Origin: Clostridiales bacterium
GTDB taxonomy: Bacteria; Bacillota; Clostridia; Oscillospirales; Oscillospiraceae
Assembly (NCBI GenBank): GCA_021201475.1
Contig: JAJQEV010000007.1
Location: 1 to 64,000 of the forward strand
Direction of reading: 5' to 3'
DNA: 64,000 bases
Shown: positions 1 through 8,947 of the stretch, in pieces
Layout: the number at the start of each line of letters is the position of its first letter
Position numbering within the stretch: position 1 is the stretch's first letter
Translations under genes and position numbers: made by a program
The notes under the pieces: model-generated
Database searches by the model: none
The model's input: only the letters and a program-made list of their open reading frames with translations
What the model was told of the DNA's origin: nothing

Positions 1-500
1 GCCTCCCCCCTGCTCCCTCTGGCCTCCCCTGGGCTGGCGTGGCGTGGGGCGGGCGTATGCGCGCCTCAAGGTACTGTGCGCGCGCACACGAGCCTTGCGG
101 GAGCCGAGCGCCCAAAAGTTCTCTAGATTTCAAATTCAAAAAATTCAAAATTCACAAAAAATTTTTTAGGGGGGTGGGGCAAAAAGGAACGCGCTGTCAA
201 GAGCGGAGAATGAAAAAATCCGGCAAAAGGGAAAAGATTACCGTTTATTACCGTTTTTTCAATGTAAAATGGTAGCATGAATGAGTAGGCAAACGCGATA
301 AAACGCTCCCTTGTTTCCCTTTCCCCCACAAGGAAGCAACACAGACAGACGGCAAACGCCATCTGAACAAAGCGTACTTGCCAAGCTGCCAGGCGTCAGA
401 CCATAATGGGTTATCCATTTTCACATTGCAGCCGGCACGGATTGCAAGGATTTTTCCTCCGCCCATTCCTGGCAGCACTCATTCATACACAAACAAAGAA
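1..500. other. Non-coding left edge upstream of terminase
   Basis: I see no convincing gene here. The stretch includes an A/T-rich block with a run of G residues (about 125-180) and lies directly in front of the small terminase gene. In lambda-like phages the packaging site (cos or pac) sits at this place, so this region is the natural place to look for it, but no sequence feature proves it. Short open frames on both strands lack ribosome sites and family resemblance. Confidence 0.4.
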
Positions 501-531
501 AGCGGCGAGCATGAATGTCATGCTCGCCGCT
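501..531. other. 13-bp inverted repeat (terminator-like on minus strand)
   Basis: AGCGGCGAGCATG (501-513) pairs perfectly with CATGCTCGCCGCT (519-531) around a 5-nt loop. On the minus strand the stem is followed by a T-rich tract (CTTTCTTTGTTTG), so it could end leftward transcription; on the plus strand no T tract follows. It lies just before the small terminase gene and could also be a packaging or regulatory site. Confidence 0.5.
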
Positions 532-558
532 TCGCATACAAAAAGCGGGGTGATTGCC

Positions 559-1056
559 GTGAAGCTGTACACTGCAAAGGCAATTTCAGCGGCCTTTGGG
601 GTGCCAGTAAAGGAAGTCGAGCTTCTGACCAAGCAGGGCGTCATCCGCAACGGGATAACCGAGAATGGGTTCTACAAGCCGGAGACCACGGCACGGGAAC
701 TGATTGCCTACTACCGAACGCCGGAGGAGGAACGGGAGGCGACGGACTACACCGTCGAGCGGGCAAAGCTGATGAAGGCCAGAAGAATCAGCGAGGAACT
801 GGACCTGGGGATAAAACGGGGAGAACTGCATAAGTCGGAGGACATCGACCGAATACTGACGCAAATGCTGATCTCCTTCAAATCGGCGATCACAGCCATA
901 CCGTCCAAAGTGGCAGCAAAGACGGCGAAGCTGACGGATCCGGCAGCCATCTTTGACGTGGTGAAGGAACTGACGGACGAAGCACTGACAGAGCTGAGCA
1001 ACTACGACCAGCTCTTTGGGACGGAAGGAGAAGCGGACGATGCAGACGCAGACTGA
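559..1056 (+). CDS. Phage terminase small subunit (Nu1-like)
   Basis: Predicted DNA-binding subunit of the packaging motor, which recognises the phage packaging site and hands DNA to the large subunit. About 165 residues. The N-terminus (VKLYTAKAISAAFGVPVKEV) looks like the winged-helix 'helix-turn-helix plus target residue' start of Nu1-type proteins, and a charged helical region follows (residues ~55-100). I chose GTG at 559 because GGGGTGAT lies 5 nt upstream; GTG 550 and ATG 511 are in frame, but the latter begins inside the inverted repeat. It overlaps the large-subunit start by 17 nt. The family call rests on position and N-terminal pattern; sequence similarity to lambda Nu1 is weak by eye. 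Confidence 0.7.
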   Translation: MKLYTAKAISAAFGVPVKEVELLTKQGVIRNGITENGFYKPETTARELIAYYRTPEEEREATDYTVERAKLMKARRISEELDLGIKRGELHKSEDIDRILTQMLISFKSAITAIPSKVAAKTAKLTDPAAIFDVVKELTDEALTELSNYDQLFGTEGEADDADAD

Positions 1057-2860
1057 AAAACTGATGCGGAAAATCCTGAAAAAGCTGGCCCCTCCGCCCA
1101 ACATCACCCTGTCCCAATGGGCGGACAGGTACCGGTATCTGTCGCCGGAGTCGGCGGCGGAGCCGGGCCGCTGGAAGACCAGCAGGGCGCCCTACCAGAA
1201 GGAACCGATGGACGCCATCACAGACGTGAAAACCAGGAAGGTCGTGCTGATGTGGGCGTCGCAGACGGGAAAGACGGACAGTGCGATCCTGAACCCGGTG
1301 GGGTACTTCATCCACTACGAGCCGTCCCCTATTATGATTTTGCAGCCCACAGTGGACATGGCGCAGACCATCAGCAAGGACCGCCTCTCCCCCATGCTGC
1401 GGGACACGCCGGTGCTGGCGGAGCGCATAGAGGACAAGAGCAGAAACGGGAAGAACACCATCCTGCAAAAAATCTTCCCTGGCGGCCATGTGACCCTGCA
1501 GGGCGCCAACAGCCCGGCAGGGCTGGCCTCCCGCCCCATCCGTATCCTGTGCGCGGACGAGATAGACCGATATCCGGCCACGGCGGGAAACGAAGGAGAC
1601 CCGCTGTTCCTGGCACAGAAGCGTATGACGACCTTCTGGAACAGCAAGGAGATATGCACCAGCACGCCGACCATCAAAGGGCAAAGCAGAATCGAAACCG
1701 AATACGAACACTCCACAATGGAAGAATGGAACGTGCCGTGCCCGGTCTGCGGGAAATACCAGCAGCTGACCTGGGCGAAAATCATCTTCGACGAGGAGGG
1801 CTTCCGAAACGGCACAAACCGGGACGTTGCCCACTCCTGCGAGCACTGCGGCGTCGTATCCGGGGAGCAGGAGTGGAAGGCCCTGTTTGGTAAGGGCAAA
1901 TATGTCCCTACCTATCCGCGGCGTAAAACCAGAGGTTTCCATGTCAACGCACTGGCGTCCGGCTTCGTCTCCTGGGAGGACATCGTGGACAACTTCCTGA
2001 CGGCCAACGACGAGAAGAAGAAGGGCAACCTGGAACTGCTGAAAGCCTGGACAAACACGGAAATGGCGGAGACGTGGGACGAGACAGGCGTCAGCCTGGA
2101 CGACAAGGACCTGATGGAACGGCTGGAGGACTACGGGGCAGAGGTGCCGGACGAGGTACTGATCCTGACCTGCGGCGTGGATACCCAGGACGACCGGTTT
2201 GAATACGAGGTCGTGGGCTGGGGCGAAGGGAAAGAAAGCTGGGGCATCAAGAAGGGCGCGATCTATGGAGACCTGAAGCAGGAAGACATCTGGCAGCGCC
2301 TGGACGAGGCACTGGCGGAGACCTTCACAAAAGCCGACGGCACGCAGATGACGATTGCCGGAACGTGCGTAGACAGCGGCGGGCACTTCTCCACAGAGGT
2401 GTACCGCTTCTGCAAAGAGCGGTACAGCAGGAACATCTGGGCCATCAAAGGCAAGGGCGGTTCCGACGTGCCATACATCGCGAACCCAAGCAAGAACAAC
2501 CGGGTCAAGGCCCCACTGTTCACCCTGGGGGTGGACACGGGGAAGAGCCTGCTTTACGGGCGGCTGACGGTGGAGGAGCCGGGGCCGGGCTACTGCCACT
2601 TCCCGGACGGGGACGGCCTGGGCTACAACGAGGCGTATTTCAAGGGACTGACGGCGGAGAAGCGGGTCACCACCTACAAAAAGGGACGCGCCACAACCGC
2701 GTGGGTGCTGAAGGACTACGGCTTCCGGCGGAATGAACCACTGGACATCCGCAACTACGCCACGGCAGCGCTGGAAATCCTGCACCCGGTGCTAAAGGCG
2801 ACAGGCGCAGGAAAGCGCACTGTGCGCAAGCGCAGAGTGGTCAGCCGGGGCATCGAATAG
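1040..2860 (+). CDS. Phage terminase large subunit (lambda GpA family)
   Basis: ATPase and nuclease of the packaging motor, which pumps DNA into the procapsid and cuts concatemers. 606 residues, normal for GpA-type TerL. A Walker A-like loop MWASQTGKTD lies at about residues 71-80, a Walker B-like ADEIDRYP near 171-178, a four-cysteine zinc knuckle (CPVCGKY, CEHCG) around 234-272, and the nuclease domain begins at CGVDTQDDR (~378) with a later DSGGH. The start is ATG 1040, preceded by AAGGAG at 1024-1029; an in-frame TTG at 1016 is less likely. It overlaps the small subunit gene and is followed by a gpW-like gene, the lambda order. Confidence 0.95.
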   Translation: MQTQTEKLMRKILKKLAPPPNITLSQWADRYRYLSPESAAEPGRWKTSRAPYQKEPMDAITDVKTRKVVLMWASQTGKTDSAILNPVGYFIHYEPSPIMILQPTVDMAQTISKDRLSPMLRDTPVLAERIEDKSRNGKNTILQKIFPGGHVTLQGANSPAGLASRPIRILCADEIDRYPATAGNEGDPLFLAQKRMTTFWNSKEICTSTPTIKGQSRIETEYEHSTMEEWNVPCPVCGKYQQLTWAKIIFDEEGFRNGTNRDVAHSCEHCGVVSGEQEWKALFGKGKYVPTYPRRKTRGFHVNALASGFVSWEDIVDNFLTANDEKKKGNLELLKAWTNTEMAETWDETGVSLDDKDLMERLEDYGAEVPDEVLILTCGVDTQDDRFEYEVVGWGEGKESWGIKKGAIYGDLKQEDIWQRLDEALAETFTKADGTQMTIAGTCVDSGGHFSTEVYRFCKERYSRNIWAIKGKGGSDVPYIANPSKNNRVKAPLFTLGVDTGKSLLYGRLTVEEPGPGYCHFPDGDGLGYNEAYFKGLTAEKRVTTYKKGRATTAWVLKDYGFRRNEPLDIRNYATAALEILHPVLKATGAGKRTVRKRRVVSRGIE

Positions 2861-2871
2861 GAGACGGCACT

Positions 2872-3132
2872 ATGGCAAAGAAGAAAGGCAGAAAAAAATA
2901 CGGCATTACCCTCCGGCAAGCGCAGCATCACCTGGACTCCTGGCTGGAGGCGTCGCTGGAAATCACGACACACCAGAGCTACCGGCTGGGCAACCAGACA
3001 CTGACCATGGCAGACCTTGACCAGGTGCGGCGTATGATCGACTACTGGTCGGACAAGGTGGAACAGCTGGAAGCGCTGGAGGAGAACGGCGGACGGAACC
3101 GCTTCTACCGGGCGGTGCCGAGGGATTATTGA
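2872..3132 (+). CDS. gpW-like head-tail joining protein
   Basis: Small protein of 86 residues between large terminase and portal, the position of lambda gpW, which sits under the portal vertex and stabilises packaged DNA before tail attachment. It starts with a basic stretch (MAKKKGRKKYG) and is otherwise helical, with LDQVRRMIDYWSDKVEQLEA as a second amphipathic helix, a pattern of gpW/DUF6148 proteins. GGAGACGGCACT precedes the ATG. The family call is based on length, position and pattern, not on catalytic residues. Confidence 0.75.
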   Translation: MAKKKGRKKYGITLRQAQHHLDSWLEASLEITTHQSYRLGNQTLTMADLDQVRRMIDYWSDKVEQLEALEENGGRNRFYRAVPRDY

Positions 3133-3146
3133 CCACGGAGGCGGAC

Positions 3147-4691
3147 ATGAAATATAAAACACCTGAGATTGTCCGGCGGAGGTCTACGAACGGAATCAGA
3201 CCGCAGGACGTACAGAACAGCGGTTACGGAAACTACGGGGCCAGCCGCACAAAGAAGTCGCTAAAGGGCTGGGTTGACAACGGAGGCAGCGCCTACGAGG
3301 ACATCCACGACAACCTGTTCACGCTACGGCAACGAAGCCGAGACCTGGCAATGGGTGTACCCGTCGCCACAGGCGCACTGAAAACCTACCGGACAAACGT
3401 AATCGGTTCCGGCCTGACACCGAAGCCGACCATCGACTATGAGGCGGCAGGCATCACGGAGGCGCAGGCAGACGCAATCGAGCGGCAAATCACCAGAGAG
3501 TTCAACCTGTGGGCAGATTCTACAAACTGCGACGCAGAGCGCCTGTCCACCTTCTACGAACTGCAACAGCTGGCGTTCTACAACTGGCTAATGAGCGGCG
3601 ACGTATTCGCCGTGCTGCCGGTGAAGAAACGGGCGGGCAGCACATACGAGCTGTGCATTCAGCTGATCGAGGCGGACAGGGTATGCACCCCGAACACCTG
3701 GCAGGACGAGCTGACCATCGACACAAAAATCGTCGGCGGCGTTGAGGTGGACAAGAGCGGCGAGGTGATAGCCTATCACATCGCCAAGCACCATCCACTG
3801 TCTTACCGAGACCTGGATCAGGGGTGGGTCAGGGTGGAAGCCTACGGCAAGACCACCGGCAGACGGAACATCCTGCACGTTATGACGCGGGAGCGCATCG
3901 GACAGCGGAGGGGCACCCCCATCCTGGCGCCGGTGATCGAATCGCTGAAACAGCTGGGACGATACACGGACGCGGAACTGGTGGCCGCCGTGGTAAACGG
4001 CATGCTGACCGTGTTCATCCAGCGGGACGACGAGCTGGAGGCGCCGCCCATCGGCGAGATGGGCGCGCCGGAGGAGGCTCTGACGGACGCGGGAGACACC
4101 AACACCGTAGAGCTGGGCAACGGCACCATTGTAGACCTGGCCCCCGGCGAGAAGGCAAACCCGGTGACGCCGGGGCGACCAAACGCAAACTTTGACGGAT
4201 TCGTCTCCGCGATCCTGAAACAGATTGGAGCGGCGCTGGAGCTGCCCTATGAAATCCTGGTAAAGCAGTTCAACGGAAGTTACTCCGCCTCCAGGGCGGC
4301 GCTGCTGGAGGCGTGGAAAGCCTTCAACATGTACCGGGACTGGATGGTGGAGCAGTTCTGCCAGCCCATATACGAGGAGTGGATGGCGGAGGCCGTCGCC
4401 AAGGGCCGGGTGCAGGCGACCGGATTCTGGACGGATCCGGCGGTGAGAAAGGCATACTGCAACGCGCAGTGGTACGGGCCGACGCAGGGACAGCTTGACC
4501 CGACCAAGGAAGTGGAAGCGGCAGATATGCGGGTAGCGAGCGGCTATTCCAACCGGGCGAAGGAAGCCATGGAGCTGACAGGGACAGACTTCCTGGACAA
4601 CGTGAAGGCACTGAAACGGGAGAACGAAATGATGAAGGAGGCCAACGGAACCAATGAAACTGCAACTGAACGGAACAGTAACAACGAATGA
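3147..4691 (+). CDS. Phage portal protein (lambda gpB family)
   Basis: Dodecameric portal through which DNA enters and leaves the head. 514 residues from ATG 3147, which has GGAGG at 3136-3140; an in-frame TTG at 3129 lacks a good site. Recognisable portal features are the early tunnel-region segment SRDLAMGVPVATGALKTYRT, the motif NWLMSGDVFAVLP, and SYSASRAALLEAWKAF near the C-terminal third, typical of lambda-type portals. It overlaps the start of the protease gene by 38 nt, suggesting translational coupling of portal and maturation protease. Confidence 0.93.
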   Translation: MKYKTPEIVRRRSTNGIRPQDVQNSGYGNYGASRTKKSLKGWVDNGGSAYEDIHDNLFTLRQRSRDLAMGVPVATGALKTYRTNVIGSGLTPKPTIDYEAAGITEAQADAIERQITREFNLWADSTNCDAERLSTFYELQQLAFYNWLMSGDVFAVLPVKKRAGSTYELCIQLIEADRVCTPNTWQDELTIDTKIVGGVEVDKSGEVIAYHIAKHHPLSYRDLDQGWVRVEAYGKTTGRRNILHVMTRERIGQRRGTPILAPVIESLKQLGRYTDAELVAAVVNGMLTVFIQRDDELEAPPIGEMGAPEEALTDAGDTNTVELGNGTIVDLAPGEKANPVTPGRPNANFDGFVSAILKQIGAALELPYEILVKQFNGSYSASRAALLEAWKAFNMYRDWMVEQFCQPIYEEWMAEAVAKGRVQATGFWTDPAVRKAYCNAQWYGPTQGQLDPTKEVEAADMRVASGYSNRAKEAMELTGTDFLDNVKALKRENEMMKEANGTNETATERNSNNE

Positions 4692-5820
4692 CGACGCGAT
4701 GCTTTACAGATACTTCGGCTTTAACGACGTATGCTGCCCGGAGGACATCCGGAAGGCACTGGAAAACACGCCGGACGGCGAGGAACTGACGCTGGAAATC
4801 AACTCCGGCGGCGGCTCGGCCTTTGCCGGATTCGAGATGTACACCGTCCTGAGAAACGCCAGGGGGCGGGTGCCGGTGACGGCGGAGGTGCAGAGCATCG
4901 CCGCCAGCGCCATGAGCGTGGTGATCGCCGCCTGCGACACGGTGAAAATCAGCCCGGTCGCCACCGTGATGATTCACCGATCCAGCGCGTCGGCCAGCGG
5001 GAACGCGGAGGTACACGGACAGGCCAAGCAAATGCTGGAGACCGTGGACAAGGGCATCCTGAGCGCCTACTGCGAAAAGGCGGGGGCGAAATGCACCAGG
5101 GCAAAGTTCCGGAGCATGATGAAGCAGGAAACCTACCTGACGGCGGAGGAGGCCGTGGCCTGCGGGCTGGCGGACGAGCTCCTGGAGGCGGAGGGAGACG
5201 AGGGCACCACACAGCCGATGATGGTCGCCGCCGCCATCCAGGGCGCACGGGCAGGCATGGGCGGCCTGCCGGACATTGAACGCCTGCGGGAAATCAAGGC
5301 ACTGGCAGAACAGACAGAGGGGAAAGCGCCGGAGGAGCAGCCCTGCGGGGAGGAGGCCGACGGCAAAGAACCAACGGTGAGTGAGGGCGAAAGCCCCAGT
5401 CATAATCAAACAGAAAAGGAGCAGAACGACATGGAAGAAATCAAAACCGTGGAGGATCTGATGAAGGCATACCCGGAACTGACGGACAGCATCAGAACCT
5501 CCGCCGCAGAGCAGGCAACGGCAGCAGAGCAGAACAGAATCAAGGACATCGAGAGCTGCGCCGTACCCGGCTTTGAGGACATCGTGGAAGAAGCGAAGGC
5601 GGACACCGGCAAGGACGGCAGCTATGTGGCGCGGCAGATCGTTGCGCGGCAGAAAGCCCAGGGCGCGGGCTACCTCCAGCAGAGGAACGCCGACGCGGAG
5701 GACGCGGGGGCCAACAACGTGCCCCAGGACAGCAGCGAGGGCCAGAAGGAAGACCCGGAGGCCGAACTGAGCGCAGCGGTGAAGGGAGCCGTTGCAGACT
5801 TTGAGAAGGGAGTGAACTAA
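4654..5820 (+). CDS. ClpP-like prohead protease with C-terminal scaffold
   Basis: Head maturation serine protease of 388 residues (lambda gpC-like). The N-terminal ~200 residues form a ClpP/S49 fold: EINSGGGSAFAG gives the oxyanion-side glycine strand, SIAASAMSV (~82-90) carries the likely nucleophile Ser, and MIHRSSA (~106) the catalytic His. After residue ~255 the chain becomes a helical, charged scaffold-like region. AAGGAGG lies 13 nt before the ATG. The gene overlaps portal and ends 1 nt before the decoration protein start. An internal start (next entry) probably makes the scaffold alone. Confidence 0.9.
   Translation: MKLQLNGTVTTNDDAMLYRYFGFNDVCCPEDIRKALENTPDGEELTLEINSGGGSAFAGFEMYTVLRNARGRVPVTAEVQSIAASAMSVVIAACDTVKISPVATVMIHRSSASASGNAEVHGQAKQMLETVDKGILSAYCEKAGAKCTRAKFRSMMKQETYLTAEEAVACGLADELLEAEGDEGTTQPMMVAAAIQGARAGMGGLPDIERLREIKALAEQTEGKAPEEQPCGEEADGKEPTVSEGESPSHNQTEKEQNDMEEIKTVEDLMKAYPELTDSIRTSAAEQATAAEQNRIKDIESCAVPGFEDIVEEAKADTGKDGSYVARQIVARQKAQGAGYLQQRNADAEDAGANNVPQDSSEGQKEDPEAELSAAVKGAVADFEKGVN
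5431..5820 (+). CDS. Nested scaffold protein from internal in-frame start (Nu3-like)
   Basis: Inside the protease gene, ATG 5431 is in frame (Met 260 of the long product) and has its own AAGGAG at 5416-5421. Translation from it would give a 129-residue protein consisting only of the helical, acidic C-terminal region (starting MEEIKTVEDLMKAYPELTDS). In lambda the scaffold Nu3 is made in this way from within gene C. Seen: start, ribosome site and frame. Inferred: that it is used and acts as scaffold. Confidence 0.65.
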   Translation: MEEIKTVEDLMKAYPELTDSIRTSAAEQATAAEQNRIKDIESCAVPGFEDIVEEAKADTGKDGSYVARQIVARQKAQGAGYLQQRNADAEDAGANNVPQDSSEGQKEDPEAELSAAVKGAVADFEKGVN

Positions 5821-5821
5821 C

Positions 5822-6274
5822 ATGGCACTGGTAACAGGCGGCGTGATCGGCACCCTTGAGGCCGACAACCTGATTGCGGGCATCTATCCCCCTGCGATTG
5901 CACATATCTTCACCCTGACCACCAGCGCAGTCATCGAGCGGGGCACCGTACTCTCCAGAGAGAGCGACGGCACCTACGCGGTACTGGGCGCGGGCAGCGG
6001 CACGGCCTCCGTCGTGGTGGCCGAGACCACCCTGGAGGACGACACCGAGGTGGAGGCATACGTCAGCGGCTACTTCTACCGCGACCAGCTCATCTTCAGC
6101 AGCGACGACTACGAGCTGACCGAAGAGGACGAGAACAACCTGCGCCTGGCGGGCATCCTGCTGACCGACTCCGCCGAGGAGGTCATCCAGAAGACCGAGG
6201 CCGAGGACGACACCGAGGACGAAACCGAGGACGAAACCGAGGAAACCACGGACGAAACCGAATCTGAGACTTAA
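5822..6274 (+). CDS. Head decoration protein (lambda gpD-like)
   Basis: Predicted trimeric capsid decoration protein that clamps the expanded shell. 150 residues. The N-terminal ~110 residues have the small beta-rich pattern of the gpD/HDPD family (SAVIERGTVLSRESDGTYAV, RLAGILLTDSAEEV). The last ~35 residues are an acidic low-complexity tail of D, E and T (repeated DDTEDETE). It is placed between protease-scaffold and major capsid exactly as in lambda-like heads. The acidic tail parallels the E/T-rich N-terminus of the gene at 8948, hinting at a surface or host-adapted feature. Confidence 0.85.
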   Translation: MALVTGGVIGTLEADNLIAGIYPPAIAHIFTLTTSAVIERGTVLSRESDGTYAVLGAGSGTASVVVAETTLEDDTEVEAYVSGYFYRDQLIFSSDDYELTEEDENNLRLAGILLTDSAEEVIQKTEAEDDTEDETEDETEETTDETESET

Positions 6275-6291
6275 CAATGAGGTGATTAAAC

Positions 6292-7392
6292 ATGGCACTG
6301 GATATTTACAGCCCTGCATTTCTGCTGGGCGTCATTCGGGAGAAGAAGCCGATTTACACCTTCTTCAAAGACCGCTACTTTCAGCCTGACGCCGCATCCG
6401 TGTTCAAGACGGAGAAGGTGCTGGTGGACTACGACGACGGCGCGGGCAACGTACTGGCCCCCTTCGTTATCCCCCGCACGGGCCCTGTCCCGCTGACCAG
6501 GGACGGATACGAGACGAGAGAACTCGTGCCGCCCTACATTGCCGTCAGCCTGCCCCTGACCATCGACGACCTGGTGCACAGAATGGCCGGGGAGAGCCTG
6601 GTCTCCACCATGACACCGGAGCAGCGGGAGCGGGTATACCTGGTGAACGACCTGGACACCCTGGACAAGGCCATCACCCGGCGCGAGGAGTGGATGTGCG
6701 TCAACACCATGCTGGACAACGCCTGCACCATGAAGCACGTCGGCAACAACGGCGACAAGACGAAGGACCTGACGGCGCAGTACTACGACGGCAGCACAAA
6801 CCCCGGCGTGTTCACCCCCTCCGAGGCGTGGGCCATCGGCGAGGACGCATACACCCCCGGCACCTGGTACAAGGCGGTATGCGCCCAGCTCTCCGACATG
6901 AGGGCGGCAGGCCGGGACGCCACCGACCTGATCGTCGGCCCCAACGTGGCGGACATCATCCTGACCGACAAATGGGCCTGGAAAATGCTGGACAACCGCC
7001 GCGCAGAGCTGGGCGAGCTTGACCCCAGGTGGCAGCAGGCGGGCATCACCCGCATCGGCAAGCTGAACTTCGGCGGCCACGACCTGGAAATCTTCACCTA
7101 TGAGGGCACATACGAGCAGGTAGACCCCAAGACGCGGAAGAAGACCACCGTGGCCTACTTCCCCACCAACGGCGCACTGCTGGCGGCACCCAAGACCGGT
7201 AAACTGGCCTACGGCGCAGTGAACCAGATGGAGCGGGACGAGCAGTTCCACACCCGCACCGGCACCCGCGTGCCCAAGTACAACGCAGACGTGAAGCATA
7301 ACGAGAAGGAGACCATGCTGACCGCACGGCCCATCGCCATGCCCACCATCAAATCCCCCTGGCGGGCCTGCAGGGACGTCATCAACGTCTAA
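6292..7392 (+). CDS. Major capsid protein (lambda gpE family)
   Basis: 366-residue shell protein with HK97-type fold expected. Family-like segments include SPAFLLGVIREKKPIYTFFK at the N-terminus, AMVPPYIAVSLPLTIDDL-like wording (VPPYIAVSLPLTIDDLVHRM), and VGPNVADIILTDKWAWKMLD in the middle, all typical of gpE (phage major capsid E) proteins. TGAGGTGATTAAAC gives a good ribosome site. Its stop codon overlaps the next start (TAATG), so capsid and connector gene are translationally coupled. Confidence 0.93.
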   Translation: MALDIYSPAFLLGVIREKKPIYTFFKDRYFQPDAASVFKTEKVLVDYDDGAGNVLAPFVIPRTGPVPLTRDGYETRELVPPYIAVSLPLTIDDLVHRMAGESLVSTMTPEQRERVYLVNDLDTLDKAITRREEWMCVNTMLDNACTMKHVGNNGDKTKDLTAQYYDGSTNPGVFTPSEAWAIGEDAYTPGTWYKAVCAQLSDMRAAGRDATDLIVGPNVADIILTDKWAWKMLDNRRAELGELDPRWQQAGITRIGKLNFGGHDLEIFTYEGTYEQVDPKTRKKTTVAYFPTNGALLAAPKTGKLAYGAVNQMERDEQFHTRTGTRVPKYNADVKHNEKETMLTARPIAMPTIKSPWRACRDVINV

Positions 7393-7766
7393 TGCGGCGC
7401 AGCCTGAAAGCACAGATTCACGCAGATGCGAAGCGGGTCTTCCTGAGCATGGAGGGGTTCGCCGTCACGGAAACCATCCGATACTGGAACCGTGGCAGCG
7501 AACACCCTCCGGTGGAGCTGCATATCCCCGTGGTGGTGAACGAGGACGAGAACGCCGTCCGGGACATGAACAAGAACCAGCAGAAGAACGACCACGAGCG
7601 GAGCCTGTACCAGATGGACAAGGAAATCTTCGTGGCGCTGGAGGACTTTCAGCCGCCCCCCAAGCGGAACCGGAGAATCCAGATCGGCAATCATGTGTAC
7701 ATGGTTTACAACGTCTCCATCGCGGGGGGCATCATCCAAATCACGGCAAGGGAGCTGGATGAATAA
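7392..7766 (+). CDS. Putative head-tail connector protein
   Basis: 124 residues, directly after the capsid gene and coupled to it and to the next gene by TAATG overlaps on both sides. The C-terminal half (RRIQIGNHVYMVYNVSIAGG) is beta-rich and the family is not recognised with certainty. The position is that of lambda FI/FII or of head-completion proteins. No catalytic motif is visible. Assignment is by synteny only. Confidence 0.55.
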   Translation: MRRSLKAQIHADAKRVFLSMEGFAVTETIRYWNRGSEHPPVELHIPVVVNEDENAVRDMNKNQQKNDHERSLYQMDKEIFVALEDFQPPPKRNRRIQIGNHVYMVYNVSIAGGIIQITARELDE

Positions 7767-8392
7767 TGGTAAACATCGAACTGACCCAGGAGCAGATCGA
7801 GCACGTGAACAAGGTGCTATACCAGATTCCGGACGGAACAAAGAAGGCCGTGACCAACGCACTGAACCGGGGACTGACCAAGGCGAGAACGGTCTCCACC
7901 AGGGAAATCAAGAAGCGGTATGACATCTCCACCCAAAACCTGCGGACGGAACAGAATATCACCCTGCGGCAGGCAGCGCCGAGCGATTCGGAAATCAGCG
8001 GAGAAATCAAATTCTCCGGGAAGAAGATACCGATGTACCGGTTCCACCCAAACCCGGCGGTACGCAAGTACCTGAACCGGTACGTCAACGGACACAGCGG
8101 GTGGCGGGTGACAGGCAAGGTGAAGGCGGCGGACGTCCGGGGCGTGTACAAGAGCGGGGACAAATGGTTCATTGCGACCATGGACTCCGGCCACACGGGC
8201 ATCTTCAAGCGGGAGGAAGGGAAAACGACCTCCAGCGGAAAGACGAAGCTGAAGGAAATCTACGGCTTCTCCGTGGCGGATATGCTGGACTACCCGGAAG
8301 CGCGGGACAGCATCCTGACCCAGGCACAGGAGACCATCAACGACCGGCTGGATCAGGAAATCTACCGGCTGCTGAACGGATACGGAGGGTAA
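7766..8392 (+). CDS. Minor tail protein Z-like / neck protein
   Basis: 208 residues. The opening region (YQIPDGTKKAVTNALNRGLT, then a basic helix RTVSTREIKKRYDIS) matches the pattern of lambda gpZ-like minor tail proteins, which are needed for head-tail joining. The C-terminal part LTQAQETINDRLDQEIYRLL is amphipathic. It begins in the stop of the preceding gene. In a contractile phage this protein probably completes the neck. Confidence 0.7.
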   Translation: MVNIELTQEQIEHVNKVLYQIPDGTKKAVTNALNRGLTKARTVSTREIKKRYDISTQNLRTEQNITLRQAAPSDSEISGEIKFSGKKIPMYRFHPNPAVRKYLNRYVNGHSGWRVTGKVKAADVRGVYKSGDKWFIATMDSGHTGIFKREEGKTTSSGKTKLKEIYGFSVADMLDYPEARDSILTQAQETINDRLDQEIYRLLNGYGG

Positions 8393-8395
8393 CAC

Positions 8396-8917
8396 ATGAC
8401 GAGAATCCAACTGCCGCCGCCCATGACCCTGCGGGGGCTGCTGGACGCCCTGGCGGACTTCACGGAGGACGCACTAAAGGACATTCAACTGCCCGTCAAG
8501 CAGGAGGGACATGACGAGGAACGGTTCACGACCAGAGCCGTGAAGTGCTACAAGCAGCGCATGCCTGAGCCGGACGACGCGGAGCAGCGGTGCCCCTACA
8601 TCCTGCTCCAACTGCTGAACGGGTCGGACGACCGGGACAACACCACCAGCATCCAGGAGAACGAGGCGGTGATCCGCATGGTGATCTCCACCTACGACCG
8701 GGACAGAGAGCAGGGAAGCCTGGCCGTGCTGACCATCGTCGAGCGGCTGCGCTTCCTGCTGCTGAAAACCGGCGTACTGGCAGAGCGGTATGAGCTGCTG
8801 ACGCCGCTGGAGTTTCAAATCTACCCGGACGATACAGGCCCGTATTGCCTGGCAGAGATGAACACCGTCTGGAGAATCCCCGCAGTAGAACGGAACCTGC
8901 CGTTCCTGCGGGGATAA
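8396..8917 (+). CDS. Putative neck/tail-completion protein
   Basis: 173 residues, 3 nt after the Z-like gene. I do not recognise a catalytic motif. The mix of a short helix then strands (RCPYILLQLLNGSDDRDNTT, AVIRMVISTYDRDREQ) resembles the alpha/beta fold of tail-terminator or gpU-like completion proteins often encoded between Z and the sheath. Function is inferred from place in the neck cluster. Confidence 0.5.
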   Translation: MTRIQLPPPMTLRGLLDALADFTEDALKDIQLPVKQEGHDEERFTTRAVKCYKQRMPEPDDAEQRCPYILLQLLNGSDDRDNTTSIQENEAVIRMVISTYDRDREQGSLAVLTIVERLRFLLLKTGVLAERYELLTPLEFQIYPDDTGPYCLAEMNTVWRIPAVERNLPFLRG

Positions 8918-8947
8918 CCATAAGACAACGAAAGGAGCAATCCCAAC

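Noticed and set aside
123..478. Minus-strand frames in the left edge
   Set aside because: No ribosome sites, A/T-rich low-complexity translation, no similarity to phage proteins.
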